The position numbers were made by a program, and so were the translations under genes. From Proteus cibi (GTDB lineage: Bacteria > Pseudomonadota > Gammaproteobacteria > Enterobacterales > Enterobacteriaceae): a stretch of 64,000 nt of DNA. The DNA lies in NCBI RefSeq assembly GCF_003144405.1, contig NZ_PENW01000026.1:62001-126000 (forward strand), written 5' to 3'. The notes beneath the pieces were generated by a model that was not told the origin of the DNA, searched no databases, and saw only the letters and a program-made list of their open reading frames with translations. Shown here piece after piece: positions 19,842 to 29,621 of this stretch; within the stretch, counting starts at the first letter, position 1, and each line of letters begins with the position of its first letter.

Positions 19842-21890
19842 GTGAATAATAGCCCGATAAATACTGCGTCCTTAAGTTGGAATGAACTTGGTACGCCTAT
19901 CTCTGAACAATTTGGCGATATTTACTTTTCAAACCAAGATGGTCTAGAAGAAACTCGACATGTGTTCTTACAGGGAAATCATTTTCCATCACGTTTTGGT
20001 ACACATGTACGCTCTGAATGTGTTATCGCAGAAACTGGATTTGGTACAGGACTGAATTTTCTGACTCTTTGGCAAGCATTTGAGCAGTTTCGTCAAACAA
20101 CTCCTGATGCAAAACTCCAGCGTTTACATTATGTTAGTTTTGAAAAATTTCCACTCACTAAAGAAGATTTACACACTGCCCATAGTCACTGGCATGAACT
20201 CGAAAAATATTCACAAGAGTTATGCTCTCAATGGCCTAAACCTATTGCCGGTTGTCACCGCATTATTCTTGCTGATGGTGCAATTACCCTTGATTTATGG
20301 TTTGGCGATATCAATACACTCCTGCCTCAAACTCGCCAAACACTACATAATAAAATTGATGCTTGGTTTCTTGATGGTTTTGCACCTTCTAAAAATCCAC
20401 AAATGTGGAGTGAAACCTTATTCCAAGCTATGGCTGATTCAATGCGTGAAAACGGCACGTTCGCTACTTTTACCGTTGCTGGTTTTGTTAGACGTGGACT
20501 ACAACGTGTTGGTTTTGAAATTAAAAAAGTAAAAGGTTTTGGTGAGAAAAGAGAGATGCTCACGGGGCTATTTCCTCATTCACCATCACCCGAATTTGTT
20601 CCTTACTATGCACGACCTAGCGCCACTGAACACAAAGATATCGCAATTATTGGTGGTGGAATTGCTAGTGCATTAATGGCGCTCTCATGTTTAAGACGAG
20701 GCGCTAAAGTTACGGTTTATTGCAAAGACGAACACCCCGCGACCAATGCGTCTGGTAATAGGCAAGGCGTTTTATATCCATTACTCAATGGTAAATCAGA
20801 TGAGCTAGAGCAATTCTTTACGCAAGCTTTTTTATTCTCTCTTCGTTATTACGATCAATTAGATCAAATGGGTGTTAACTTCACTCATCAATGGTCAGGT
20901 GTTGCTCAAATTATTTACAACGACAGAGTTCGTAAAAAAGCAGAGCGTATCATGGATAATTCACTACCATTTGCTCACCTTGCACGTTATCTCACAGAAG
21001 AAGAGATAAATAAATTATGTGGGCTTGATATCAATTGTGATGGGCTTTTTTATCCTCAGGGGGGTTGGCTTTCTCCAACGGAATTAACCAATAACGCACT
21101 ACAGCTTGCCAAACAATTAGGTGCGGATCTCTTATTTAAACACCACGTAGTACAGCTAGAAGCACAAGATCTGCATTGGCATTTAACAATTAATCGTCAA
21201 CATAATGATGAACACTCACCATATTTAGCTCAACATGATTGTGTTATTTTAGCCAATGGACAATGTATTACCGATTTTAGCCAAAGTGCAAAATTTCCAA
21301 TTAGCGCGGTACGTGGTCAAGTGAGTCATATTCCAACCACTGAAAATTTATCAAAACTCAGCACTGTTTTATGTTACGACGGTTATTTTACACCTGTTGA
21401 CCCTCAAGATAATTTGCATTGTGTCGGAGCGAGTTTTCGTCGTGATAAATTAGATTTAGAAATATCGCGTCAAGAACAAGAAGATAATCAATGGCATCTC
21501 ACTCACTGTTTATCTAAAGCCAAATGGACTCAAGATGTTAATTTTAGCCAAAATCAGGCGCGTGTGGGTATTCGTTGTACTATTCGAGATCATCTCCCAC
21601 TATTAGGTGAGGTACCTGACTTTGATCGATTAATTGTAGAATATAAGCACCTAGATAGATTTAAACGTAGAAGAAAGATCCCTTCATTAGCTCCCGCTTT
21701 TCATCAGCTCTATGTTTTTAGCGCATTAGGTTCACGAGGTTTATGTTCAGCACCTTTATCTGCTGAAATATTAGCAAGCCAAATTTTTGATGAACCTTTT
21801 CCAGTTGAAGATAATGTGTTGAATGCCTTACACCCTAATCGTTTTTGGGTAAGAGCATTATTGCGAGGAAAGTCGATTGAAGTAAAATAA
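19842..21890 (+). CDS. mnmC: Bifunctional tRNA 5-methylaminomethyl-2-thiouridine synthase MnmC
   Basis: Finishes the mnm5s2U34 wobble modification. The N-terminal methyltransferase domain (about 1-240) has the SAM motif AETGFGTGLNFL and the DAWFLDGFAPSKNP block. The C-terminal FAD oxidoreductase (about 265-680) starts with IAIIGGGIASALMAL and removes the carboxymethyl group. At 682 residues it is a full-length fusion. The start is a GTG; no better in-frame ATG precedes the conserved SLSWNELGTPISEQF region. It is divergent from fabB. Confidence 0.95.
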   Translation: MNNSPINTASLSWNELGTPISEQFGDIYFSNQDGLEETRHVFLQGNHFPSRFGTHVRSECVIAETGFGTGLNFLTLWQAFEQFRQTTPDAKLQRLHYVSFEKFPLTKEDLHTAHSHWHELEKYSQELCSQWPKPIAGCHRIILADGAITLDLWFGDINTLLPQTRQTLHNKIDAWFLDGFAPSKNPQMWSETLFQAMADSMRENGTFATFTVAGFVRRGLQRVGFEIKKVKGFGEKREMLTGLFPHSPSPEFVPYYARPSATEHKDIAIIGGGIASALMALSCLRRGAKVTVYCKDEHPATNASGNRQGVLYPLLNGKSDELEQFFTQAFLFSLRYYDQLDQMGVNFTHQWSGVAQIIYNDRVRKKAERIMDNSLPFAHLARYLTEEEINKLCGLDINCDGLFYPQGGWLSPTELTNNALQLAKQLGADLLFKHHVVQLEAQDLHWHLTINRQHNDEHSPYLAQHDCVILANGQCITDFSQSAKFPISAVRGQVSHIPTTENLSKLSTVLCYDGYFTPVDPQDNLHCVGASFRRDKLDLEISRQEQEDNQWHLTHCLSKAKWTQDVNFSQNQARVGIRCTIRDHLPLLGEVPDFDRLIVEYKHLDRFKRRRKIPSLAPAFHQLYVFSALGSRGLCSAPLSAEILASQIFDEPFPVEDNVLNALHPNRFWVRALLRGKSIEVK

Positions 21891-21896
21891 ATGTCT

Positions 21897-21918
21897 AAGC
21901 AACCGACTTGGGTTGCTT
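21897..21918. terminator. Hairpin downstream of mnmC
   Basis: The arms AAGCAACC and GGTTGCTT surround a GACTTG loop, 7 bases past the mnmC stop. A direct T-run is missing on the plus strand, so termination efficiency is uncertain; it lies between convergent genes. Confidence 0.5.
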
Positions 21919-21985
21919 GGCTCGCTTATTTTTGCTTTTTGTTTTACTCATTGAGAGATCCGACATCATCGCATGCAAAGAGAAG

Positions 21986-22534
21986 CTAAAGCTCAAACTT
22001 CATTGCACAGCGCATTTCTTTTACAAATCCCCCACTTTCAACTTCATCATCTAAGATTTCTTGCAAAGAATGAGGAATTTCACTTTCTGATAAAATAGAA
22101 AAACCTAAACGTTGATAATACGGTGCATTCCAAGGTACATGACGAAAGGTTGTCAACGTAACCGCATCAAAGTGATGTAGCTTGGCTTCATCTTTTACTT
22201 TTTGAATAAGTAATTTACCAATGCCCCTATTTTGCCAGTCTTGGCTCACTGAGAGTTCATGAATAAATAAGCTTTCTGGTAATGGCTTCGTCATAATAAA
22301 ACCGACGGGCTCATTCTCACGATTAACAGCGACCCAATGTCCTTTATGGTTAATAAAAGCTAAATGTTTTTCAACACTTTGTACGCCACTTTCGCTTATC
22401 CAACTTAAATCTTCTAAGGTGCTAAATAATTGCCCTGCTGATTGCTCGATAGCCGGTAATTTACTTGCATCATCAATTTGTGTGAGGCGAAGCGTAATAT
22501 CGTTATTTTTTATTTTGGCTTGTGTTGTTGTCAT
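21986..22534 (-). CDS. GNAT-family N-acetyltransferase
   Basis: 182 residues, one GNAT domain. The acetyl-CoA-binding motif A is SVSQDWQNRGIGKLLIQKVKDEA (split here: QDWQNRGIGKLL around residue 105), with motif B in PYYQRLGFSILSE. The acceptor substrate is unknown; small GNATs acetylate amines of metabolites, antibiotics or proteins. The gene stands alone between mnmC and a lipoprotein gene and is read leftward from behind that gene's terminator. Confidence 0.8.
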   Translation of the reverse strand: MTTTQAKIKNNDITLRLTQIDDASKLPAIEQSAGQLFSTLEDLSWISESGVQSVEKHLAFINHKGHWVAVNRENEPVGFIMTKPLPESLFIHELSVSQDWQNRGIGKLLIQKVKDEAKLHHFDAVTLTTFRHVPWNAPYYQRLGFSILSESEIPHSLQEILDDEVESGGFVKEMRCAMKFEL

Positions 22535-22582
22535 AGCGATTTCCCGTTATGTTTTTATTTTTTAGTGACTTAAATATGTTAA

Positions 22583-22606
22583 AAAAGCCACCCGATTGGA
22601 TGGCTT
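22583..22606 (-). terminator. Rho-independent terminator after the lipoprotein gene
   Basis: The arms AAGCCACCC and GGATGGCTT form a stem with one wobble, and on the minus strand a run of six T follows. It lies 37 bases past the stop of the leftward lipoprotein gene. Confidence 0.75.
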
Positions 22607-22642
22607 ACAATTGCATTAAGTGGCTTTTACTCTTTGAATACC

Positions 22643-23539
22643 TTACTCTTTCGGTAATATACCGTAAGATTGAAATTTACCACTCTCTTCCATAAAATGG
22701 TTGTAATACTTGTTGTCTTCTACAGAGTCTTTCACCACTCTATTAGCATACGCGCTAGAGACAGCAAGTGTCGCCTTATAAAGTTTATCTTTTAATGTGT
22801 TATGGATCTTTGGATCGTCACTTTCTTGGATTTGATTTAATAATGACACTAGCTCTTCTGCATCAGCTTGAATATCAGGATCAGTAAATTCTGCTGTCGG
22901 TAACATATAGTCTAAATCAAGGTTAACTGAGTCGTTATATTCATCTTCTTGAGTAAACGGAGCTAAATCTTTACTGTATTCCGCTGAAATATATTTAATA
23001 AATTCAGGTTTATCAAAGCATTTATTTTTTATACTACCGTTATTATTTTTATTACGAGTACGGATCTCATTAGGAAATGGCTCACCTAAGGCATAAGTAC
23101 ACTGAAACACATTACCATCAATTAATGTGGCATTAGTGCTACGTACTGGAAGTTCAAATTCATAGCCATTAATAATAACGGGGTAATCAACCGGTTTAAA
23201 TTGGTCTGTTTTTCCCTTTACGGCATAAACTTCAGAAAGGGTGTAATACATAAAATTATCAGGATTTAATATGCCACCATTATTATGATCATAAACCATA
23301 AATCGCGCATTATTACCGGCACTATCTGTTAAATTATGTTCACCGGGTGACAATGTTATGTAACCATTTTTACCCGGTTCAACCTGATATTCTTTACCAT
23401 CGACGCTAAAACTAATAACTTTCTCGCTTGGATTACTGTAATAAAACTTATTTTTTTTATTATCTAAATCAAATTGATCACAAGCAGATAAAAATAAAAC
23501 AGCGCTAGTCAGTAGGCCTATTTTAAAGAAATTTTTCAT
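22643..23539 (-). CDS. Uncharacterised lipoprotein
   Basis: 298 residues with a clear lipoprotein signal: KIGLLTSAVLFLSAC, lipobox LSAC with Cys at about residue 20. Asp at +2 (CDQFD) would favour retention in the inner membrane under the usual sorting rule. The rest is hydrophilic; an early part rich in beta-type residues (EKVISFSVDGKEYQVEPGK) is followed by a helical acidic C-terminal half. I recognise no family. It is a single gene flanked by terminators between conserved core genes, so it looks like a lineage-specific insertion relative to the E. coli order. Confidence 0.75.
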   Translation of the reverse strand: MKNFFKIGLLTSAVLFLSACDQFDLDNKKNKFYYSNPSEKVISFSVDGKEYQVEPGKNGYITLSPGEHNLTDSAGNNARFMVYDHNNGGILNPDNFMYYTLSEVYAVKGKTDQFKPVDYPVIINGYEFELPVRSTNATLIDGNVFQCTYALGEPFPNEIRTRNKNNNGSIKNKCFDKPEFIKYISAEYSKDLAPFTQEDEYNDSVNLDLDYMLPTAEFTDPDIQADAEELVSLLNQIQESDDPKIHNTLKDKLYKATLAVSSAYANRVVKDSVEDNKYYNHFMEESGKFQSYGILPKE

Positions 23540-23866
23540 CGTATCGTTATCCTTATCATAAATATTCTATGCAAATCATTTGCATCCCGAGAAACATTCC
23601 TAAAAAACATTTAAAAGTAATTTTACAGAAATGGCAAGGAGTTACAAAAGATAGCACTATTATGCTTAATCAATGAGAGATACATCGACTTTGAAAAATC
23701 AAATAAAAACAATTGATAAATAGTAAGGATCAATTTTTGTATAAAAACCAATCTAATTCAACAGTAAATATCTTAAATATAACTTAGAGACTGTGATTTT
23801 AATAAGGTATTAAGAAAGAAAAAACAACCGATTGATGCCGGTTGTTCTCTTGGTCGACATATCGAA
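23540..23866. other. Intergenic region between yfcL and lipoprotein gene
   Basis: AT-rich leader of the lipoprotein gene. It should hold the lipoprotein promoter (right to left) but no strong -35/-10 pair stands out. The yfcL terminator occupies 23823-23846. Nothing else is seen. Confidence 0.5.
23818..23846 (-). terminator. Rho-independent terminator after yfcL
   Basis: AACAACCG and CGGTTGTT pair around an 8-base loop, followed on the minus strand by TTTTTC. It lies 20 bases past the yfcL stop. Confidence 0.85.
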
Positions 23867-24139
23867 TTAATTAATTGAGTTAACTAAATCATGCCATGTA
23901 GATAAAACTAACGCTTGATCTGGAGGTGAAAGCTCACCTGCTTTTATCGCCTTTTGAATGCTCTCTTCTACACGCGCTCTTAACGCTTCTAACTGCGTGT
24001 TATTTTCTTGCTCAAGTTCAGCAATAGCCAATGTAATATGACCTTGTAAATACCCGCCTGCAAATAATTCATCGTCAGTGGCATGTTCAACACGGCTATC
24101 AATTTTATCTAATAAGTACGCTTCATACTCAGAAAGCAT
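23867..24139 (-). CDS. yfcL: YfcL family protein
   Basis: Small cytoplasmic protein of 90 residues. The blocks ATDDELFAGGYLQGHITLAIAEL (here DDELFAGGYLQGHITLAIAE) and KAIKAGELSPPDQALV are shared with E. coli YfcL, a protein of unknown function with a helical, acidic sequence. It lies downstream of epmC on the same strand, as in E. coli; the 153-bp gap and a GAGGATAA Shine-Dalgarno suggest separate expression is possible. Confidence 0.88.
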   Translation of the reverse strand: MLSEYEAYLLDKIDSRVEHATDDELFAGGYLQGHITLAIAELEQENNTQLEALRARVEESIQKAIKAGELSPPDQALVLSTWHDLVNSIN

Positions 24140-24292
24140 TATTTATCCTCAATATATAATGTTGCTATCTCTTATATTTACCTTGTCTTAGCAAAGCATA
24201 AATACATCTGTTCCAGCAACCTTACTACTTCAGACTCCACCCTATTGGGTAAAACCTTCACAGTGGATAGGCGATAGTTATTCTCGCAATCC

Positions 24293-24847
24293 TTAATTAA
24301 CTAAAGGATTTTCCTGATAAGGAAACATCTCTTCCGTTAGCTCTGGGGTATTGTAAAACAAATGTAACGCATTAATAAATAGCTGTGCGCGAGGTGGCGT
24401 GTTTTTGTCTCGTAAATAAGCGAGCACTTGTTCTCTAACTTTGTTTCTAAATTCATAACGGTCAGGTTCAAAGTTACCTTCTAAATTGTCACAACTGACA
24501 TTAAAAGGATAACCAGCCGCTTGGCAGAATAACCAATCTAACGCTTGAGGTTTGATTTCTACAACTTCAAACTGCCCTTGCGTGATCTCATCTCGTCCAT
24601 CAGGGCAATACCAGTAACCATAATCAACTTGTTGGCGACGTGCCTCTCCGGCAATACACCAATGTGAAATTTCATGTAATGCACTGGCATAAAAACCATG
24701 AGCAAAAATGATTTGGTGATAAGGTGTCTCTTCATTTGCAGGCAAATAAATCGGCTCATCATCCCCTTTAACTAAACGAGTTTGGAAACTTTCGCTGAAA
24801 CATTGATTAAAGATATCAATTAACTGTTGATAATGATGTGCTGACAT
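24293..24847 (-). CDS. epmC: Elongation factor P hydroxylase EpmC
   Basis: EpmC (formerly YfcM) hydroxylates the beta-lysylated lysine of elongation factor P. The 184-residue protein has the family metal site: ALHEISHWCIAGEARR supplies the HExxH-like histidines near residue 60, followed by DYGYWYCPDGR. Length matches E. coli. It follows the TSUP gene by 17 bp, so the two are probably co-transcribed. Confidence 0.94.
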   Translation of the reverse strand: MSAHHYQQLIDIFNQCFSESFQTRLVKGDDEPIYLPANEETPYHQIIFAHGFYASALHEISHWCIAGEARRQQVDYGYWYCPDGRDEITQGQFEVVEIKPQALDWLFCQAAGYPFNVSCDNLEGNFEPDRYEFRNKVREQVLAYLRDKNTPPRAQLFINALHLFYNTPELTEEMFPYQENPLVN

Positions 24848-24864
24848 TTAAAAACCATCTATTC

Positions 24865-25665
24865 CTAATTAAAAAGTGCAGAAAACCAAAGTGCAATAGT
24901 ATCGCCATGATTGTCATGTATGAGTTTGATGCTCATCAAAAAGGAGATAATGACCAACATAGGTCTTATTAATTTTTGCCCTTTTGTTAATACTAAACCT
25001 GCACCTAAGCGAGCACCAATAAACTGCCCACAAAGCATAACTAAACCAATAGTCCAAATAACCTGCCCACCAATAATAAAAAACAGTAAAGAACCAAAGT
25101 TAGAGGTGAAGTTAAGTAACTTAGCATGAGCTGTTGCTTTTGAAAGATTATATCCAAGTAGCATGACATAACCTAAAGCAAAAAAAGAACCTGTACCGGG
25201 GCCAAAAACACCATCATAGAAACCGACGCCTCCACCTAATATTGCACCAAAAGTATAGTAACCAATACGTTGTTTACTATCTTGAGCACCTATTGATGGA
25301 GTGAGAAGAAAATAGAGACCGATGGCTATAGTAAGAATAGGAAGTGCTTGTTTAAGGATCTCTGGATTAATAAACTGCACCAACATGGCACCAGAAACGG
25401 CACCAATAAAAGTCATTAAAATTGCAAATCGCTGCGCTTTTAAATCAATGACTTTTCGGCGTATAAAATACATGGTCGCCGAAAATGAGCCGCCTACGGA
25501 TTGCAGTTTATTCGTTGCTAGAGCTTGAACAGGCGGGATACCCGCAGATAACAAAGCGGGAATAGTGATTAATCCACCGCCACCCGCAATTGAATCAATA
25601 AAACCAGCGATTAAAGCAACAAAGAAGAGAAGAAGGTAGATGCCATCTGAAAAGAGCCAATCCAT
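24865..25665 (-). CDS. yfcA: TSUP-family membrane transporter, YfcA-like
   Basis: Inner-membrane protein of 266 residues with about eight helices in two repeats (GFIDSIAGGGGLITIPALL near the N-terminus and GVGFYDGVFGPGTGSFFAL in the second half are TSUP/TauE signatures). The family exports or imports sulfur-containing organic anions; the substrate of YfcA is not established. It heads a probable yfcA-epmC operon. A perfect 12-bp inverted repeat lies 31 bp upstream of its start. Confidence 0.9.
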   Translation of the reverse strand: MDWLFSDGIYLLLFFVALIAGFIDSIAGGGGLITIPALLSAGIPPVQALATNKLQSVGGSFSATMYFIRRKVIDLKAQRFAILMTFIGAVSGAMLVQFINPEILKQALPILTIAIGLYFLLTPSIGAQDSKQRIGYYTFGAILGGGVGFYDGVFGPGTGSFFALGYVMLLGYNLSKATAHAKLLNFTSNFGSLLFFIIGGQVIWTIGLVMLCGQFIGARLGAGLVLTKGQKLIRPMLVIISFLMSIKLIHDNHGDTIALWFSALFN

Positions 25666-25695
25666 TTATCTATCCGAATTATTAGGAATGAAGGA

Positions 25696-25744
25696 CGTGT
25701 TACTGTGTTGATCTCATTTATGTTAAAAAAGCCACAGTAACACG
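25696..25744. repeat. Perfect 12-bp inverted repeat upstream of yfcA
   Basis: CGTGTTACTGTG (25696-25707) and CACAGTAACACG (25733-25744) are exact complements separated by 25 bases. The region lies between the end of aroC and the start of yfcA, both leftward. On the minus strand the loop contains a T-run immediately after the first arm, so it is not a canonical terminator; an operator pair or an RNA leader structure is possible. Confidence 0.7.
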
Positions 25745-25834
25745 ATCTGAGCATAATAAAATTAGGCGCTCACACCTTTAAAGCGAACATCAAACTTACA
25801 ACAGTTTATCGACTTCGTTATTGACGTAGAATGA

Positions 25835-26920
25835 TTACCATTGCATTAGTGGCGGTACAACATCACCACATTGACCACGTTGGCGCAATGCATGATCGAG
25901 CAATACAATTGCCATCATTGCTTCTGCGATAGGGATAGCGCGTATTCCGACACAAGGATCATGACGACCTTTGGTTATCATATCGACTTCGTCACCCTCA
26001 CGATTAATTGTTTTACCTGCAATAGTAATGCTAGATGTTGGTTTTAAAGCAATATGAGCAACAATTGGCTGACCACTACTAATTCCACCTAAAATGCCAC
26101 CTGCATGGTTGCTAGTAAAACCATTCTTAGTGATTTCATCTCTATTTTCAGTGCCTTTTAGTGTTACAACACCGAAACCATCACCAATTTCAATGCCTTT
26201 CACAGCATTGATACTCATTAATGCGTGCGCTAAATCTGCATCTAGTCTGTCAAAAACAGGTTCACCAAATCCTACTGGCACCCCTTCTGCAACCACAGTG
26301 ACTTTTGCACCAATCGAGTTGCCTTCTTTTTTAAGGGCACGCATATATTCATCAAGCGCTTCTAAACGAGAAGGATCTGGGCAGAAAAACGGATTGGTTT
26401 CAACGATAGACCAATCAACAAGATCACAAGTAATTGGACCTAATTGAGAAAGATAACCTTTTATTTCAATGCCCATTTTCTCTTTTAGGTATTTTTTGGC
26501 AATTGCACCGGCAGCAACACGCATTGCTGTTTCTCGCGCAGAAGAGCGTCCACCACCACGATAATCACGCAAACCATATTTTTGCTCATAGGTATAATCA
26601 GCATGACCGGGTCGAAAAACATCTTTAATTTCACTGTAATCTTGAGAACGTTGATCCGTGTTTTCAATCAGTAAACCAATGCTTGTCCCTGTGGTAACAC
26701 CATTAAATACACCTGATAAAATACGAACTTGATCGGGTTCACGGCGTTGAGTGGTATAACGTGATGTTCCGGGTCTGCGTCTATCTAAGTCAACTTGTAA
26801 GTCAGCTTCTGTCAAAGGCAATCCAGGAGGTACACCATCAACAATGCAACCTAATGCAATACCATGAGACTCACCAAAAGTTGTGACTCTGAATAATTGT
26901 CCGATACTGTTTCCTGCCAT
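25835..26920 (-). CDS. aroC: Chorismate synthase
   Basis: Last step of the shikimate pathway: converts EPSP to chorismate using reduced FMN. The 361 residues contain the three family signatures: [18 protein letters not shown] at the N-terminus, the [18 protein letters not shown] block near residue 125, and [17 protein letters not shown] near residue 315. Full length. It follows prmB by 84 bp in the same direction, as in E. coli. Confidence 0.98.
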   Translation of the reverse strand: MAGNSIGQLFRVTTFGESHGIALGCIVDGVPPGLPLTEADLQVDLDRRRPGTSRYTTQRREPDQVRILSGVFNGVTTGTSIGLLIENTDQRSQDYSEIKDVFRPGHADYTYEQKYGLRDYRGGGRSSARETAMRVAAGAIAKKYLKEKMGIEIKGYLSQLGPITCDLVDWSIVETNPFFCPDPSRLEALDEYMRALKKEGNSIGAKVTVVAEGVPVGFGEPVFDRLDADLAHALMSINAVKGIEIGDGFGVVTLKGTENRDEITKNGFTSNHAGGILGGISSGQPIVAHIALKPTSSITIAGKTINREGDEVDMITKGRHDPCVGIRAIPIAEAMMAIVLLDHALRQRGQCGDVVPPLMQW

Positions 26921-27004
26921 CCCTTTATTCCTATCTTTTACTGTGTGATGTTATCAATATGTTATTTGCAATAAATAACAATCTACCGTCTCATTACTGT
27001 GACA

Positions 27005-27937
27005 TCAACGTTTATCAATAGAAAAACTCTCTGAATATTCGACGAGCTGTTCACGAGTCAGCATAAAGACACCGATTCCACCATTTTCAAACTCAAGCCA
27101 TGTAAATGGAACCTCAGGGAATTGCTCAATAAGATGAACCATACTATTCCCCACTTCACACACTAAAATACCTTTTTCACTCAGATATTCAGGGGCTTTT
27201 AGTAAAATTTGTCTTGTAATATCTAGGCCATCAATACCCGAAGCTAATGCTAATTCAGGTTCAACTTGGTATTCATCAGGTAAATCCCCCATATCTTCGA
27301 CATCAACATACGGAGGATTTGTCACAATAATATCGTAAGGCGTCGGGACAATAGCGTTAAATAAATCTGATTGCATTGGGTAAACACGATGCACTAAACC
27401 GTGGTTTTCAATGTTGAATTCAGCGACTTCCAATGCATCTTCAGAAATATCAACCGCATCGACTTCAGCCTCTTCAAACTCATGAGCACAAGCAATCGCA
27501 ATACAGCCACTTCCCGTACATAAGTCGAGAATACGTGTTGGTTCTTGCTGAATTAAACCATCAAAATGGTTATTGATTAATTCACCAATAGGAGAACGAG
27601 GGATAAGAACACGTTCATCAACATAAAATTCGTGACCACAGAACCAAGCGCTATGCGTTAAATAAGGGACTGGAATTTTTTGCTCAATTCGGCTTTCGAT
27701 AAGTGTAATGATTTCCATTTTTTCAGAAGTCGTTAACTTCGTTGATAACAGTGCCTCTGGAATATCTAAAGGAAGTGCAATGGTTGGTAATACAAGCTGT
27801 AATGCCTCATCCCACGCGTTATCTGTGCCATGACCATAATAAATATCAGATGAATTAAACTGACTCATAGCCCAACGTAACATATCTAGGATCGTGCTTA
27901 GATCAGCAACCGCTTCCTCTTTTAGTGTTATATCCAA
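27005..27937 (-). CDS. prmB: 50S ribosomal protein L3 glutamine methyltransferase PrmB
   Basis: Methylates Gln150 of ribosomal protein L3. The 310-residue protein has an N-terminal helical domain, the SAM-binding motif [16 protein letters not shown] near residue 138 and the catalytic NPPYVD motif near residue 207 that binds the target glutamine. It is upstream of aroC, and smrB is divergent, the order known from E. coli. Confidence 0.96.
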   Translation of the reverse strand: MDITLKEEAVADLSTILDMLRWAMSQFNSSDIYYGHGTDNAWDEALQLVLPTIALPLDIPEALLSTKLTTSEKMEIITLIESRIEQKIPVPYLTHSAWFCGHEFYVDERVLIPRSPIGELINNHFDGLIQQEPTRILDLCTGSGCIAIACAHEFEEAEVDAVDISEDALEVAEFNIENHGLVHRVYPMQSDLFNAIVPTPYDIIVTNPPYVDVEDMGDLPDEYQVEPELALASGIDGLDITRQILLKAPEYLSEKGILVCEVGNSMVHLIEQFPEVPFTWLEFENGGIGVFMLTREQLVEYSESFSIDKR

Positions 27938-28189
27938 AACTGTTGTCCTCTGAAGAAATAGAAAGTCTGTAGTTTGCCATGAAGATGGCGATAAATCAGC
28001 GGGGAACCATAAAAAAACATCACTACATTATTGTTTTTTTGTCCATAACCATACATTAATTATGGTTTTAAACTTCAATTAGGTAATCAAAAACAAAATT
28101 TACGATCTACTCATAAATAGATATTGGTATTTTATACTTTTAATTTGACTTTTATTAGCAAGTTAATGAAATTAAACCATACTTAGAAC

Positions 28190-28276
28190 ATGAAAGAATT
28201 AACTGTGTACCAAAATGCGCCTATAGATGTTTTTCATTTAACATGCCGTCACTGGAAAGCGGATAACTCATTTTAA
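28190..28276 (+). CDS. Candidate small ORF, 28 codons
   Basis: ATG to TAA frame reading MKELTVYQNAPIDVF then HLTCRHWKADNSF. Residue composition looks protein-like (Trp, Cys, His, few rare repeats) compared with the surrounding AT-rich DNA. No good Shine-Dalgarno is present. It could be a genuine small protein, a remnant of a lost gene, or chance; it lies upstream of an orphan terminator on the same strand. Confidence 0.22.
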   Translation: MKELTVYQNAPIDVFHLTCRHWKADNSF

Positions 28277-28396
28277 AGACTATTTTGATATCTTTTTATC
28301 GTAACCTGAAGATATAACAATGTGTTATGTTCCACAGATATTATGAGTAGAGCAACTTGTTAACCAGCCTATATTTGCTAACTATGTGACTATTTC

Positions 28397-28423
28397 GGCA
28401 GGGTAAATCCCCTGCCTTTTTTT
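28397..28423 (+). terminator. Orphan Rho-independent terminator before smrB
   Basis: GGCAGGG and CCCTGCC pair around a six-base loop, followed by seven T. No annotated gene on the plus strand ends upstream (prmB is leftward), so it must end an unlisted short transcript or attenuate smrB. Confidence 0.85.
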
Positions 28424-28517
28424 ATGCTAAATTTATAACCTATACTTTTTTATCTCTGACATTATTTCATGTACTATTGCCTGATAAAGACAGTAACACT
28501 ATGAAGAATCGTAAAAA

Positions 28518-29060
28518 ATGAATAAAAAATTTTCATTACCACCTTCTGAAATTGCGTTATTTCAGGAGATGATAAAAGGCACCAAGAAATTACCACAAGA
28601 TAAAATACTGCATTCACCAAAACGTAAGAAAGTGACGCACTACGCTGTTGAACGTCTTCAACAAGAACAAGTTGATGCCTCTTACTATTTTTCAGATGAA
28701 TTCCAGCCTAATTTAGCGACAGAAGGTCCAATGCGCTATTTAAGAGAAGGCGCTAATGCTTATGAATTAAAAAAGCTACGTCGTGGTGATTATATCCCTG
28801 AATTTTTTCTAGATTTGCATGGATTAACACAGCTAATTGCAAAGCAAGAGATTGGCGCATTGATTGCGGCATGTAGACGAGAACATGTTTATTGTGCCTG
28901 TATTATGCACGGTCACGGCAAACATATTTTAAAACAGCAAACACCACTTTGGTTAGCGCAACACCCCGATGTTATTGCTTTTCATCAAGCCCCAAAAGAA
29001 TGGGGAGGCGATGCTGCATTATTAATATTAGTGGAAAACGACGATATTGCTCGTCGCTAA
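28518..29060 (+). CDS. smrB: Ribosome rescue endonuclease SmrB
   Basis: Smr-domain protein of 180 residues. In E. coli SmrB cleaves mRNA at collided ribosomes. The Smr domain spans about residues 95-175 with FFLDLHGLT and the nuclease motif [20 protein letters not shown] (split: [11 protein letters not shown]). The N-terminal basic helix that contacts the ribosome is also conserved (YYFSDEFQP). Gene position between prmB and sixA matches E. coli. Confidence 0.94.
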   Translation: MNKKFSLPPSEIALFQEMIKGTKKLPQDKILHSPKRKKVTHYAVERLQQEQVDASYYFSDEFQPNLATEGPMRYLREGANAYELKKLRRGDYIPEFFLDLHGLTQLIAKQEIGALIAACRREHVYCACIMHGHGKHILKQQTPLWLAQHPDVIAFHQAPKEWGGDAALLILVENDDIARR

Positions 29061-29147
29061 ACCTCCAATTTCTATCGTATTAACCCTTAAATCACCTATC
29101 GGGTGAAATAAGGTGTTAATGACTTACTTAGCTAATTGATTTAAATT

Positions 29148-29621
29148 TTATTTCAATGTTGAGGGTGATACTTGCCATAACAACTCCCCTGCACCTTTTG
29201 ATAAATCAAAATCAACACAAGCAATAGTTGATGTTGAAAACATAGGGGCACATACCGCCGGACAAAGTTCAGCAACAACATAGCCAACTAAAGGCAAGTG
29301 AGAAATAACAAGAATATTTTTATATCCTGCATCCCCCAAGGCACGTAAGTAATGTGCAACATGTGAAGGGTTTCCTCCGGGGATAAGTCCATCATCTGTC
29401 TCTATTTTACTAGGTAGGGCTAAATCTGTTTTTACTGCATCCAATGTCTGTTGAGCTCGTAAATAAGGGCTGACTAAAACATAATCGATAGTATGTCCTT
29501 GCTTTGTCATCCATTCAGCCATTTTTATTGATTCACTTTTCCCACGTTCAGTCAGTGGTCTTAGTGCATCGCTGGCTGCATCAAGAGCCGCTTCTCCGTG
29601 GCGCATAATAAAAATTTGCAT
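29148..29621 (-). CDS. sixA: Phosphohistidine phosphatase SixA
   Basis: Histidine-phosphatase-superfamily protein of 157 residues. The catalytic RHG motif is MRHGEAALDAASDALRPLT at the N-terminus, with the second catalytic histidine in VISHLPLVGYVV near residue 105. SixA dephosphorylates HPt domains such as ArcB, and in E. coli also the nitrogen PTS protein NPr. It lies between smrB and the fad operon as in E. coli. Confidence 0.94.
   Translation of the reverse strand: MQIFIMRHGEAALDAASDALRPLTERGKSESIKMAEWMTKQGHTIDYVLVSPYLRAQQTLDAVKTDLALPSKIETDDGLIPGGNPSHVAHYLRALGDAGYKNILVISHLPLVGYVVAELCPAVCAPMFSTSTIACVDFDLSKGAGELLWQVSPSTLK

Larger units (their letters stand above)
27938..28517. other. Intergenic region between prmB and smrB
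   Basis: 580 bases between divergent genes. It holds a 28-codon candidate ORF (28190-28276) and a strong orphan terminator on the plus strand (28397-28423). A TTGACT hexamer at 28145-28150 lacks a good -10 at 16-18 bp. The rest is AT-rich with no further feature. Confidence 0.5.

Noticed and set aside
28145-28174. TTGACT as the -35 of a promoter for the candidate small transcript
   Set aside because: No acceptable -10 hexamer at 16-18 bases; not strong enough to annotate.
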